Shown in pieces: positions 18,737 to 28,002 of a stretch of 64,000 nucleotides of DNA; position 1 is the stretch's first letter; each line of letters opens with the position of its first letter. A program made the position numbers and the translations under genes. The DNA comes from Burkholderiaceae bacterium. GTDB lineage: Bacteria; Pseudomonadota; Gammaproteobacteria; Burkholderiales; Burkholderiaceae_D. The notes below the pieces were generated by a model that was given only the letters and a program-made list of their open reading frames with translations, had not been told where the DNA came from and did not search any database. Where the stretch lies: assembly GCA_031291325.1 (NCBI GenBank), contig JARLJG010000068.1, positions 62,001-126,000 of the forward strand. The letters run 5' to 3'.

Positions 18737-19603
18737 GCAGTAGGTGAATGTCTTGCTCGGCGAAGCCCCAGCCATAAACCGCCAGCGTGTCCCGCTGCGA
18801 TTTCAGCACCTCTCTGTAGACAGTGGAGAGGTAGTAGCTGTTCTGGATGGAAGCAACTTTCTGCGGCCACGTTCCCTCGCTCACGAACAAAGGCACGACC
18901 TCTCCGTTTTGCCAGCGCTGCAGGACCGCCTCCAGCAGCCCGTCCTGAAGGTTGTGGATCTTGCGCTCCTGCTCGACCAGGTTTCGGCACAACACCAGAC
19001 TGCCATGCGCATAGAACACCAGCGAGGTTGAACGATCTCCCCGGATCGGCTGCCTGAATCGCTGCCAGTCATCGTCGAAGGTGCCACCTCCCACAAAGCA
19101 GTCTTTGAACGCATGCTGGTCGTCGATGTCCAATCCGTAGGTCATAGCCCAGTACACCACCAGGTCGTAGTTGAGCGAGATGACGGTTCTGAACCGCTTC
19201 AGGAATTGATAGATGATCGGCAGGTGGGCGCTTACCGCACCATGCTCCGGATGAATGTCGCGGACTGTTTGAATGAGGCAGTCCCTAAGACCGACGTAGG
19301 CGGCATGGGTCCGCTCGTCCGGTATTTGTAGCGAACGATTGACGTTTGAGGCCTGCCAGACGATACGAAGAACCAGCTCGAAGTCGTTGGTCTGAAAGAA
19401 CTCGAACAACCGCTGAGCATCCGCAGGAAGCAGGTTGTGCTCGGCGGCATGTTGCAGCAGCGAGCCGTAGGAGAAGGTCGGACTGACGGAAATGCTGGCA
19501 CCGTTGCCAAGCAGAATTGTGCATCCGTAGTTTTCCGCAATCGCTTCCCAGGGCCTGATCTCAAACGGCATTTTGTTGGTCCTTGCGATTTAAGTCGCGA
19601 GTT

Positions 19604-20386
19604 TCAAAGCTGTGGAATTCGCGCGAGATGGTTCTTTATCAGGAACCAGCACATATTGAGCGCGAAGGAACGGCCAAGCCGCGTCATCTGATCTTCAGGG
19701 ATTCCTACCGGGCGGTGTGCGCCTGGACTGAGAAAACCGAAAACACCAGCCAGGCCTTTTTCCTCCTCTGTGGTGATCTCGCCGCTGCTGCGCAGGAACG
19801 CAAGCACCTCGCCCCACTTCGATGGGTTGTAAGTAACGGGGGGCTGCCGCTGCGAAGCAACATGCGCGGCTATGTCGCCGGCCAAAGTTTCCAGCGCCAC
19901 GCGGGCGTTCACAAGCGATGCGTTGTAGTCGGGCGGGGCTGCCCGGAACGCGCCAGCCGAATCGTTGATCTTGGCGATGATTTCTTGCGCACGAGGAGCC
20001 CCTGAGTTCTGTAGCGCTACGATCAGATCGTCCTCTAAGGGAGCCGCATCGGAAATCGATGGATCGCTCTGAATCAGCTTTTTGTCCTGGATGATGTAGC
20101 CGTCCAGCAGGAGGCATTGCGCCAGATCATGCTGGCGCTCGTCGAATCGATACTTCGGATTGACCCTGGCCCGTAGATCGCCCGCAGTCGCAACGACCTC
20201 AGCCAATGCGAGCATGAGCGTGCGGTCATCCAGGTCGCGTAGCGTATTCAATAAGCCGTACAACAGTTGCCCGTGTGACAGCGACAGGTGCTGGGCGCCG
20301 TACTTGCCCAGAAGCACGATTGAAATCATCGGCTCCTGCAACTCTAGGAATTGTGCGAACGAATAGCGGGTTCTTTGTCCGATCAT
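19604..20386 (-). CDS. Unknown protein, possible abortive-infection HEPN-like
   Basis: A 260-residue protein starting at ATG 20386 behind GAGAGG. The N-terminal part (RYSFAQFLELQEPM...RFDERQHDLAQCLLLDGY) and helical C-terminal part (NARVALETLAG, then GVFGFLSPGAHRPVG and LGRSFAL) look like proteins annotated as abortive infection or HEPN-containing, but no diagnostic RxxxxH ribonuclease motif is clear, so this is a weak call. It lies between the ABC-three-component ATPase gene (103 bases) and the disrupted DUF4917 gene (32 bases), so it probably worked with the latter. Confidence 0.5.
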   Translation of the reverse strand: MIGQRTRYSFAQFLELQEPMISIVLLGKYGAQHLSLSHGQLLYGLLNTLRDLDDRTLMLALAEVVATAGDLRARVNPKYRFDERQHDLAQCLLLDGYIIQDKKLIQSDPSISDAAPLEDDLIVALQNSGAPRAQEIIAKINDSAGAFRAAPPDYNASLVNARVALETLAGDIAAHVASQRQPPVTYNPSKWGEVLAFLRSSGEITTEEEKGLAGVFGFLSPGAHRPVGIPEDQMTRLGRSFALNMCWFLIKNHLARIPQL

Positions 20387-20489
20387 GCTGCCTCTCGAAA
20401 AATGCAGAAGGGCGTGTCAAGCTTGTTCTTGCCCAGGTCCTGACAGCTCAGGCTCGGTCGGACGCTCTAGATTTCAATCAATCTCGAAC

Positions 20490-22211
20490 TCATCCGAATC
20501 TGATACCAAACAGCCCGCCATCCTCCGTTGCGTCTGTCAACCGCGTGGGAAGCACATAGTTATTCAGATCGAAGCCTTCGATAGTCTCTTTGAAAGCATC
20601 GTCTTCATTCATCGTCACGATGTACTGAAAACCAAGCTCCTGCGCGATCTCCGAGCCCAGACGCAATGCACTGATGACTTGGCGCCCGTCGACACCATCG
20701 AATAGATGGCTGTCATGGATCAAGAAGCCGGGACCTATCTGCCGCTTGTGGCACAAGCGCATGAGCATCATGTCGAAGCAGAAAATCTGCATGTTCTTGA
20801 TGCCCTTGCTGCGCTGACCTTGCATCGGAAACTTAAACATCGGGCCGTTGGATGTTTCATCGACGGTCATGCTGCCAGCCGACTCGTAGAGCCGTTGCGA
20901 CGTTTCCTCGAAGGCAACGATGGCTTCGGCCAGTCGATCCTTCTGCTCGGAAAAATCGCGTCGCAGCCGAATCGTCAGCCGGTTGCGCTCGATCTCCAAC
21001 TCGTTCTTCGTGCCTTCGAGCTGCTCGGCCGCTTCGAAACGCTGTCGCAGGGATTCCACTTCCGATTCCAGGCGACCTAATTCCCCCTGCAACTTGAGGA
21101 ACTGATCCAGTGCGCCATGACTCCTGAGAATGCCCATGATTTCCGCACGGCGCTGGTCGAGCTGGGCTTTCTGGCTGTCGCGCAGCTCGATGCGTAGCTG
21201 TGCCGCTTCGAGTTCGCTGGATAGATAGTCTTTGCGATTGCGCACGACCGATTGATGGAAGCTCTTCACGTCGTCGTAACGACGCTTTACGAGGCCAGGA
21301 AGTGCAACGCCTGCTTCCTGATAGATCGCTTGCAGGTCTTCCAGGTCAGGCGGAATTTCGGAGGCCAGCGCACCTTCGAGGTCACGGATGGCCGCGAAGT
21401 CTATGGTGTTGGCATTAGCCAGTTCATTGAGCTGGCGTGTCAGCTTGGCGCTTTCGACTTCCAGTTCTCGGTACTCCGGCAGCACCTGGAATGTCTCAAT
21501 TTCCGAATAGAGCTTCTTGAGACGAGCTTCCTGCAGGGTCAACTGCGTGCGCAAATCAGCCGCCTTGCCGATGATCGAGCCGAACGCCCCTGTACCCGCC
21601 GCCTTCTTCAGCTCTTCCAGGGTCTTTTCACGATCACGAACAGCTTGCCAGTCGCGCGCAATCTGCCAATCCAGACCAAGGAGGAACATGAGCGCCATCT
21701 GCATGTCGCCCGTTCCCTGCATGGTGGCCTGCTTCTCTGGCGTGGTGAATGCACCGCTCATCTGGCGACGCACAAAGTAGGCGAAAAGTGACCGGAACGA
21801 AGGGGGCTTGCTGCCTGCGGCTTCGAGGCTGCTCAAGCCGAACATCTCCTCACCGAGGAACGTGACCCAATCGGTTGCCGACAGTTTGCGCTTGGCGGCC
21901 GGCGGCTCCGTCACATAGATCTTGGCTTTGGCACTGCCGCTGCGCTCGACGACGGTACGGGCATCCTTCAAATCGAAGTCCATGCCGAAGGTGTATTCGG
22001 CCAACTCCGGCGTGCGGAAGATGGAGTCAGGGCCGGCTTCCGAGCCGGTCAGAAAATGAACTGTTTCAATGAAACTCGTTTTGCCTGCGCGATTGCGGGT
22101 TTGCTTGCTACTTGCGCCTTCGGTTTTTTGGGCCAGCAGCACATTCAGCCCCGGCTTCAGATCGCCGAGATTCTTGAAGGTGGGCAGCGTGCTGAAAAGA
22201 TGGTGGATCAA
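20490..22211 (-). CDS. DUF2326 ATPase of an ABC-three-component system
   Basis: A 573-residue SMC/Rad50-like ATPase. The Walker A-type loop NRAGKTS is at residues 40-46. A long central coiled coil spans about 190-420. The C-terminal DUF2326 region carries a Walker B-like block, GFLIHDSHLFDGVD, near 490. ABC-three-component systems pair such an ATPase with a small middle component and a protein with a C-terminal dimerisation domain fused to an effector; they are predicted to sense invading nucleic acid or replication and trigger a toxic response. Its start overlaps the middle component stop by 4 bases (ATGA). Confidence 0.85.
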   Translation of the reverse strand: MIHHLFSTLPTFKNLGDLKPGLNVLLAQKTEGASSKQTRNRAGKTSFIETVHFLTGSEAGPDSIFRTPELAEYTFGMDFDLKDARTVVERSGSAKAKIYVTEPPAAKRKLSATDWVTFLGEEMFGLSSLEAAGSKPPSFRSLFAYFVRRQMSGAFTTPEKQATMQGTGDMQMALMFLLGLDWQIARDWQAVRDREKTLEELKKAAGTGAFGSIIGKAADLRTQLTLQEARLKKLYSEIETFQVLPEYRELEVESAKLTRQLNELANANTIDFAAIRDLEGALASEIPPDLEDLQAIYQEAGVALPGLVKRRYDDVKSFHQSVVRNRKDYLSSELEAAQLRIELRDSQKAQLDQRRAEIMGILRSHGALDQFLKLQGELGRLESEVESLRQRFEAAEQLEGTKNELEIERNRLTIRLRRDFSEQKDRLAEAIVAFEETSQRLYESAGSMTVDETSNGPMFKFPMQGQRSKGIKNMQIFCFDMMLMRLCHKRQIGPGFLIHDSHLFDGVDGRQVISALRLGSEIAQELGFQYIVTMNEDDAFKETIEGFDLNNYVLPTRLTDATEDGGLFGIRFG

Positions 22212-22459
22212 ACTTCCCTCCGTGCCACAAGGCCATTTTCAAGTTCGATGGTTCCAAGGGCGTACAGAAGGTCCAGCGCAAGCACGAACCAGTCGTAGGT
22301 GATTCGCCGAGGGCGGATGGCAACCAGCCCTTGGTCCTGTCGGTTTAATTCCTCCCACAACGCGGAAACCGTTTTGGGGCGCGCAAGGAAAGTCAGAACA
22401 TGACCGCCCACGGTGAGCAGCGCGCGATCTTGCGGGAGATGCTTGGACGGCAGGATCAT
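22208..22459 (-). CDS. ABC-three-component system middle component
   Basis: From the ATG at 22459, which overlaps the stop of the upstream gene by 4 bases, the product has 83 residues beginning MILPSKHLPQDRALL. The block VSALWEELNRQ and YDWFVLALDLLYALGTIEL match the small winged-HTH-like middle component (MC6-like) that links the ATPase to the effector protein. An upstream start would add 13 residues inside the neighbouring gene and is unlikely. Function is known only by association with DUF2326 ATPases. Confidence 0.8.
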   Translation of the reverse strand: MILPSKHLPQDRALLTVGGHVLTFLARPKTVSALWEELNRQDQGLVAIRPRRITYDWFVLALDLLYALGTIELENGLVARREV

Positions 22460-23391
22460 GTTGACCTCACCGCTTGGGCATCTTCGAATATTTCGCACTT
22501 GTCGAACAGGTAGGCCATGACCGCCAGCACTGCCGCCTTGTGGGTGGGTGTCGTGTTCACGACTCCCCCCGCCCAGGTTTCAAGCCGACCAAAAATTTCG
22601 TCAGGATGAAGCGGAGGTACCGTATCTCTCAGCGCCACGTACTGACTCTTGAATGCGGACGCAATTTGCTCACCGTACACGGGGTTCTTCCAGTTATCGA
22701 AGAACTGCATGACCAACGGCGACTTCTGCATACCGATCTTCAAAAAATCGGCGACAACCGCAGATAGAAGATTTGCCTCGATTTTCCCCCGCGAGACATC
22801 TTTGACTTCACTCGTCGCTGGCGCGGGAGCAACGTTGATGTGCGTGAGTACGGCCATCAAATCGCTATAGCCCAGATTGATGTTTGCCTCCATAGTCAGC
22901 GAGGGGCCGAACCAGGATTCGAGGTCCTGCAAGCTGAGCTGGCGAAACTTCGCCAGCATTTCATCCCAACCGCAGTGACCAATCTTGATCTTCGGATTTT
23001 CTTTCGCGAGCTTGGCCAGCGCTTCGATGATGTGGGGGCCTAGGCGCCCATCAGGCGCGTTATGGACAAAAGTCCACTCTTCAAAATATTGCTCCCAATG
23101 CTCCTTTGCGCCCTCGAAATCCTCGTTGATCTTTCTGATGGCTTCGGCGGCACTCAACTCATTGGGGGCATAGCTCTGAAATAGGGTTCGAGCCGATGGC
23201 AGGTATCCGTCATTTTTCCGGTCGCCAACATTGCCCCATGGTCGGCAGGCCATGAAATCGTTCGGGTGGGCCTTCGCCATCAGCTTTTCGAACAGGCGCT
23301 GAAATCCGTCCCCCTTGGCTTCAAGGAAGATGATGCGGAAATCTTTTTCGTAGCCGAGCTGTTGTATGCGATCCATGCGGTTCAGGGCCAT
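22456..23391 (-). CDS. ABC-three-component effector with C-terminal dimerisation domain
   Basis: A 311-residue protein, first of the three ABC-system genes. The N-terminal 140 residues carry FLEAKGDGFQRLFEKLM, GNVGDRKNDGY (residues 53-63) and FQSYAP (71-76), a pattern like restriction-endonuclease-fold domains with a variant PD-(D/E)xK core. The C-terminal part (about 190-311, ending FDKCEIFEDAQAVRST) fits the dimerisation domain that defines these systems. It would be the toxic or nucleic-acid-cleaving arm. The nuclease call rests on pattern only. It lies 28 bases after a RelB/DinJ-like gene. Confidence 0.7.
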   Translation of the reverse strand: MALNRMDRIQQLGYEKDFRIIFLEAKGDGFQRLFEKLMAKAHPNDFMACRPWGNVGDRKNDGYLPSARTLFQSYAPNELSAAEAIRKINEDFEGAKEHWEQYFEEWTFVHNAPDGRLGPHIIEALAKLAKENPKIKIGHCGWDEMLAKFRQLSLQDLESWFGPSLTMEANINLGYSDLMAVLTHINVAPAPATSEVKDVSRGKIEANLLSAVVADFLKIGMQKSPLVMQFFDNWKNPVYGEQIASAFKSQYVALRDTVPPLHPDEIFGRLETWAGGVVNTTPTHKAAVLAVMAYLFDKCEIFEDAQAVRST

Positions 23392-23419
23392 GACCGGTTA
23401 AGTGTTTTCAGGCACAACC

Positions 23420-23611
23420 TCATGGCGCTTTCCGATCCGAATGGGGAAGGACGCGATTGACGTCAAATGGCAGCGCTTTGTCCGCTGCGATGCGGGTTAG
23501 CAGCATACGGATGGCATCCGAAACGGACAGTCCCATCTCGGCCAGGACGCTGCTCGCTTCTTCTTTGATATGCCCGTCTATCCGGGCACGAACGACGTCA
23601 GTGCTGGCCAT
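23420..23611 (-). CDS. RelB/DinJ-family antitoxin-like protein (orphan)
   Basis: A 63-residue ribbon-helix-helix protein: TDVVRARIDGHIKEEASSVL is followed by GLSVSDAIRMLLTRIAADKA and LPFDVN, the standard DinJ/RelB layout. These bind operator DNA as dimers and neutralise RelE/YafQ-type toxins. No RelE-like gene follows; the next gene is the ABC-three-component effector. A short ATG frame of 13 codons between the two is not recognisable as a toxin. It may now act as the repressor of the operon. A palindrome of the right kind lies 21 bases upstream. Confidence 0.85.
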   Translation of the reverse strand: MASTDVVRARIDGHIKEEASSVLAEMGLSVSDAIRMLLTRIAADKALPFDVNRVLPHSDRKAP

Positions 23612-23631
23612 TTCATGTGCTCAAAGGTGGT

Positions 23632-23641
23632 TGTAGCTACA
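23632..23641 (-). promoter_or_regulatory. Palindromic operator before the RelB-like gene
   Basis: TGTAGCTACA is a perfect 10-bp palindrome 21 bases before the ATG. RelB/DinJ-type proteins commonly bind such TGTA-N2-TACA sites. A weak promoter (GTGACT, 17 bases, CACAAT) can be drawn on the minus strand just upstream, ending next to the palindrome. Confidence 0.5.
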
Positions 23642-24297
23642 TTGTGGCCCATCTGGGCTTTTAAGTCACTTACTTTTTGTCACGCATGGCATTGCATCCC
23701 GGCGTGCCGCCGTCGGGCTCGCGGGCGTTGCCCCGCGCCTCGTACCGAGTCGCGGCCATGCGGCTTTGATCCCTGATGCCTCTGGCCGTCTCTCCGCTCC
23801 TGGCCTGCGCGCGACGCTTGCCCTCCAGGGGATCGGCTAGTCAGCCCATCCCCGCCGCGCCGTGCTTGGCGCCCCTCGAATGCAGCCGAACAGGTTGCAC
23901 CTGATCGGCCAACAGTCAACCAGCTAGGCGTGCCGCTGGCACGCAGGGGCGCTCGCCGCGCGGCGTTGGTTTCAGCGCATCTCCTGGCCCATCGGCCGCT
24001 GTTCGTCTTTCCCCAAGTTCATCGCTTTTTCCCGCGACCGTAGCCCGCGGTGCCTGGCCATCAAGGCGCGCAGGGCCGAGTCCTCGCTGCGCTGCGGGCC
24101 GCACCAACCCTGCGCTTCTTCCTTGACGGCCAGTCCCTCGCTGGCCCGGTTTTTCGCGGGCGATGAACTCAGGAAAGACGGCGGCCAACAGGGACCGGCC
24201 CAGGTCTCTGCGCCGAACCAACCGAAGCCACAACGGGCTCCGAATCTTGGAATCCGGTCAGCTTTGAAACCACAGCAGCAACTCTTGGAGAAAGACC
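23642..24297. other. Non-coding stretch before the DUF932 gene
   Basis: No convincing gene. Open frames here have atypical composition and no recognisable domains. A 7-bp hairpin GCGTGCC-GCT-GGCACGC is at 23928-23944. The final bases hold a good RBS (GGAG) for the DUF932 gene. It marks the border between the defence cargo and the conserved backbone. Confidence 0.5.
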
Positions 24298-25125
24298 ATG
24301 CAACTCGCATCCCGTTTCGCTTCCCATTCCCCGACGTTGCGCAGCGATTCCCCGCTGTCCGACGACCAAATCCGCCGCGTGGCCCCGTCCATCTTCGCAG
24401 ACGCCCCGCACGAAAGCCGCTCCGAACGGTACACCTACATCCCCACCGCCGCCGTGCTGGCGGAACTGCGCAAGGAAGGGTTTGAACCCTTCATGGCAGC
24501 GCAAACCCGCGTGCGCCACGACGACCGCCGCGACTACACCAAACACATGCTGCGCTTGCGCCATGCCAGCCAGATCAACGGCGCGGAAGCCAATGAAATA
24601 GTGCTGCTGAACTCGCATGACGGCACGAGCAGCTATCAGATGCTGGCCGGGATGTTCCGGTTTGTTTGCAGCAATGGCCTTGTCTGCGGCGACACGGTGG
24701 CGGACGTGCGCGTGCCCCACAAAGGCGACGTGGCCGGACACGTCATCGAAGGCGCTTACGAAGTGTTGAGCGGCTTCGACCGGGTGAAGGAATCCCGCGA
24801 TGCCATGCGCACTATCACCTTGAACGATGGCGAATCCGAAGTGTTCGCCCGCGCCGCGCTGGCCCTCAAGTATGACGACCCCGACAAGCCCGCACCCATC
24901 ACGGAATCGCAAATCCTGATGCCGCGCCGCCACGACGACCGCCGCCCGGACTTGTGGAGCGTGTTCAACCGCACGCAAGAAAACCTGACCCAAGGCGGCT
25001 TGCGCGGGCGCAGCGCCAACGGACGCCGTCAGCAGACCCGTCCGGTGCAGGGCATCGATCAAAACATCCGACTGAATCGCGCGCTTTGGCTGCTGGCTGA
25101 TGGCATGCGCCAGTTGAAAGCCTGA
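24298..25125 (+). CDS. DUF932 domain protein
   Basis: A 275-residue plasmid/ICE backbone protein with the DUF932 pattern: RYTYIPTAAVLAELRKEGFEP near residues 44-64, the block LLNSHDGTSSYQMLAGMFRFVCSNGLV (about 102-128) and a C-terminal IDQNIRLNRALWLLADGM. Members are regular companions of ParB in Tn4371-like and related elements; the function is not established, though links to plasmid maintenance are presumed. It starts behind GGAGAAAGACC and precedes parB by 80 bases. Confidence 0.9.
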   Translation: MQLASRFASHSPTLRSDSPLSDDQIRRVAPSIFADAPHESRSERYTYIPTAAVLAELRKEGFEPFMAAQTRVRHDDRRDYTKHMLRLRHASQINGAEANEIVLLNSHDGTSSYQMLAGMFRFVCSNGLVCGDTVADVRVPHKGDVAGHVIEGAYEVLSGFDRVKESRDAMRTITLNDGESEVFARAALALKYDDPDKPAPITESQILMPRRHDDRRPDLWSVFNRTQENLTQGGLRGRSANGRRQQTRPVQGIDQNIRLNRALWLLADGMRQLKA

Positions 25126-25205
25126 ATGCCCACGCGGCAGGGGCAGGCAGCAGCCCTTGCCGCTTCTTTCGCTGCTGCATCCCTAAACCGCAAGGAGTTA
25201 TCACC

Positions 25206-27245
25206 ATGAACGCCGTTACTCAAACCGAAACCCGCGCCATCGAAGCTGCCGCGCCGTTGGAAGTGGCCGACCCGACCAAGAACCTGATTTTGGTTCCGCT
25301 TTCGCAGTTGCTGCCGCGCCGCTCCAAGCGCAACGCGCGCAAGTCACCGCGCCTGTCCATTCCCGAACTGGCCGCGAGCATTTCCCGCATCGGCCTGCTG
25401 CAAAACCTCGTTGTCATCCTCGCCGCCGATGGCGAGCAATACGAAGTGGTGGCAGGTGACCGCCGCCTGACCGCGTTGAAGCTGCTTGCGAAGAAAAAGC
25501 GCATCGTCGCCGACTACGAGGTGCCGTGCCTGCTGGTGCCCGATGCTTCGGCGCGTACCGTGAGCTTGGCCGAGAACGTGCTGCGCGAGGCCATGCACCC
25601 CGCCGACCAGTTCGAGGCGTTCGCCGCGCTGGTGACAGAAGGCCGCCCGGTGGAAGACATTGCCGCCGACTTCGGCGTCTCCCCGCTGGTGGTGCAGCGC
25701 CGCTTGAAGCTGGCCAACGTCTCGCCACGCCTGATGGCCGACTATCGGGCCGGTGGCGTGACACTGGAACAGTTGATGGCCTTGACCATCACCGACGACC
25801 ACGCCGCGCAGGAAGCCGCGTTCTACGGTGCGCCCGAATGGCAGCGTGGTGCGTCCGCGCTGCGCGAACGCCTGACCGAGCGCGAAATCGATGCCACGCA
25901 TCCGCTGGTGCATTTCATCGGGATGAACGCCTACACCACGGCAGGCGGTGGCATCCGCCGCGACCTGTTCGCGGAAGGCGATGGTGGAACCTACCTGACC
26001 GACGCCGCGCTGCTGGAAACGCTGGTGCGCGACAAGCTGGATGCGTTGGCCGGGGACGTGCGCGCCGAGGGTTGGGCGTGGGTGGAAGCCGTGCCGCACA
26101 TGAGCTACGCCGAGCGGCAAGCGTTCCAGAACGCACCGCGCCGGCGCCGCGAACCGAGCGCCCGCGAAGCCCGCCGCATCGCCTCGCTGCAAACCCGCCT
26201 CGACAAGATCGACGCCGAACTGGAGGAAGCCTACGACGCCGAGGACGAGGACAAGACCGAGGCGCTGGAACCGCGCCGCGAACAGGTGGCCGGAGAACTG
26301 CAAGCCGTGGAGGATGCCTTGCAGGGTTACGCCCCGGACGTGCGCGCTGTCGCGGGTGCCATCATTACCATCGACCGCAGTGGCGAAGCCGTGATTCATC
26401 GCGGCCTGTTGCGTGAGGCCGAGGCGAAGGCGCTGCGCACGCTGGAACGGCTGCGGCAAGGCTTCGCCGGAAGCGAAGGCGCGGACGACAGCGAAGGCGA
26501 GGACGCCGAGCCGGTGACGGTCGCGGCCAGCCTGTCCGACCGACTGGCGCAACGGTTGAGCGCGCACCGCACTGCCGCACTGCAAATCGAAGTCGCCCGG
26601 CATCCGCAGGTCGCCCTGGCCGCGCTGGTGCATGGGCTGGTGCAGACCGTCTTGCAGGACAGCCACTACGGCCACGACCTGCCGCTTGGCGTGCGCCTGA
26701 CCGTGCAAGACCGGCTGGAAGGCATGGCCCCGGACTGGCCGGAATCGCCTGCCGCCGTGGCGCTGCGCGAGTTGCAGCAGGTCGCGGGCGAGGCATTGCC
26801 ACAGGACAGCGCCGAACTGTTCGCCGTGCTGCTGGCGACACCGCAAGACGAACTGGTACGGCTGCTGGTGGTATGCGTCGCCGCTACGGTGGACGTGGTG
26901 ACGCCTCGCGCCACGGTGCGGCAACCGGGCGCGGAACTGGCGCAGGCTGTGGGGCTGGACATGGCCGCATGGTGGAAGCCCACCGCAAAAGGGTATTTCC
27001 AGCATCTGCCGAAGGCCGCGATTCTGGAAGCCGTGGGCGAGTTCGCGCCGTCGCACGCTACTCGGCTGGCGAAATTGAAGAAGGCCGACATTGCCAGCGA
27101 AGCGGAACGGCTGGCCGATGGTACGGGCTGGATGCCCGCCGTGTTCAAGAGCGGCCACGACACGGAGCCGCAGGAACGCACGCAGAACGTGGAGGCATCG
27201 GAAGTCGCCGCCGACGAAGTGGAAGCCCACGCGCTCGCCGCGTGA
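25206..27245 (+). CDS. parB: ParB/RepB/Spo0J family partition protein
   Basis: A 679-residue ParB-like protein. The N-terminal nuclease/CTPase-like ParB domain covers about residues 25-120, with ENVLREAMHP as the conserved ENxxR box (near 125). A KorB-like HTH follows (VEDIAADFGVSPLVVQRRLKL, about 150-170). The rest, over 400 residues and rich in Glu, Arg and Ala, includes an acidic segment (EEAYDAEDEDKTEALEPR) and is much longer than chromosomal ParB; this long form is typical of Tn4371-type ICEs. It is expected to act with ParA (34159) although the two genes are 7 kb apart. Confidence 0.93.
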   Translation: MNAVTQTETRAIEAAAPLEVADPTKNLILVPLSQLLPRRSKRNARKSPRLSIPELAASISRIGLLQNLVVILAADGEQYEVVAGDRRLTALKLLAKKKRIVADYEVPCLLVPDASARTVSLAENVLREAMHPADQFEAFAALVTEGRPVEDIAADFGVSPLVVQRRLKLANVSPRLMADYRAGGVTLEQLMALTITDDHAAQEAAFYGAPEWQRGASALRERLTEREIDATHPLVHFIGMNAYTTAGGGIRRDLFAEGDGGTYLTDAALLETLVRDKLDALAGDVRAEGWAWVEAVPHMSYAERQAFQNAPRRRREPSAREARRIASLQTRLDKIDAELEEAYDAEDEDKTEALEPRREQVAGELQAVEDALQGYAPDVRAVAGAIITIDRSGEAVIHRGLLREAEAKALRTLERLRQGFAGSEGADDSEGEDAEPVTVAASLSDRLAQRLSAHRTAALQIEVARHPQVALAALVHGLVQTVLQDSHYGHDLPLGVRLTVQDRLEGMAPDWPESPAAVALRELQQVAGEALPQDSAELFAVLLATPQDELVRLLVVCVAATVDVVTPRATVRQPGAELAQAVGLDMAAWWKPTAKGYFQHLPKAAILEAVGEFAPSHATRLAKLKKADIASEAERLADGTGWMPAVFKSGHDTEPQERTQNVEASEVAADEVEAHALAA

Positions 27246-27257
27246 CATAGCAGCATA

Positions 27258-27377
27258 GCCCCGGCGCACAGCGCCGGGGCTTCGCATCAAACCGGGCGCG
27301 GCAAGTCTGCCGCGCCCGGTGTCAACGTCCACAGCAAAACCGCCACGTCGCCGCCTTCGACTAGGCGACGACGTGGC
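27258..27377 (+). repeat. Three tandem GC-rich hairpins after parB
   Basis: Hairpin 1: 10-bp perfect stem 27258-27267 with 27271-27280. Hairpin 2: 13-bp perfect stem 27291-27303 with 27308-27320. Hairpin 3: 27342-27355 with 27363-27377, nearly perfect with one mismatch. All fall within 120 bases. None is followed by a T-run. They may be terminator/processing signals, a structured RNA, or a partition-protein binding region. Confidence 0.6.
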
Positions 27378-28002
27378 GAGCGCACAAATGCCTTGCGCGC
27401 GGTATGGCGATCAGTGCCCGCTGACGCGCGCAACGTTTCGATGACGTCCCGCCGCATGGGCGGAGCATGTGGGGCTACGCCCAGGCTTGCTGCGGCAGGT
27501 TGCGCAAAAGAGTGCTGTCCCCGACGCTGGCGGTTCGTCGCCTGTACGTCACAAAGGACGGTTCACCGACACACCCGCCCGGCCGAGCTTATGGAGCTTC
27601 CACGTCACGCCTCAAGCACGAGGCCGCAAGCTGCGGCAGGGGCGCTCCCGCCTTGTCGCTGGGGTATTGACCTTGCCGCATCAGGGCACAAGCCGGTGAA
27701 GCCATCACGCGGGGATATCGAGTCGGCCATGTCTCCTTTCGGGAGCGGTCGGCCTGTACGTCCTTGGTCTGTTGTGAATCCTGGCGAGGGCACCGCTGCG
27801 CCTTGGGCTTCATGGCCGCAACCTTCCAGCGCAAACAATTTCCCCGCCGCTGCACGGCTTCCTCGCGGGACAAATTCTTTGTGCTTCCAGGTTCTCCACG
27901 CTGCTGCGACCGCTGCGCGGTGCGGCCCGCCCATCCCTCGCCGGCCGGATCACGACAAGGACGCACTGGCGCGATCTTGTTCAACCCGAAAGGAAAATCA
28001 TC
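27378..28002 (+). other. Long leader before DUF736 without a supported gene
   Basis: About 620 bases with no recognisable protein. The longest frame (27393-28010) has a composition unlike its neighbours and no domain. The stretch ends in an RBS (AAAGGAAAATCATC) for the DUF736 gene. A long untranslated leader or a regulatory RNA is possible; nothing specific can be seen. Confidence 0.4.

Larger units (their letters stand above)
16895..19571 (-). pseudogene. DUF4917/SIR2-like gene split by an insertion sequence
   Basis: The 5' part (19571 to 18737) encodes a Rossmann-like N terminus, CTILLGNGASISVSPTFSYG, typical of DUF4917 proteins, which resemble SIR2-like domains of defence systems. It stops after YGWGFAEQDIHLL. 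The missing end lies beyond the element, at 17064 to 16895, and reads QRMKDTGINRVAVSVFRGD and on to a stop. Removing the IS and one 6-bp duplication restores one frame of exactly 335 codons. The gene would have followed the 19604-20386 gene by 32 bases, with AAGGA before its ATG. It is now inactive; the truncated product has 10 IS-derived residues. Confidence 0.88.

Noticed and set aside
23391-23435. A RelE-type toxin partner for the RelB-like gene
   Set aside because: Only a 13-codon frame fits between the two genes and it has no RelE features.
25344-27332. A 662-codon frame antisense to parB
   Set aside because: Entirely covered by a well-supported ParB gene; no recognisable domain.
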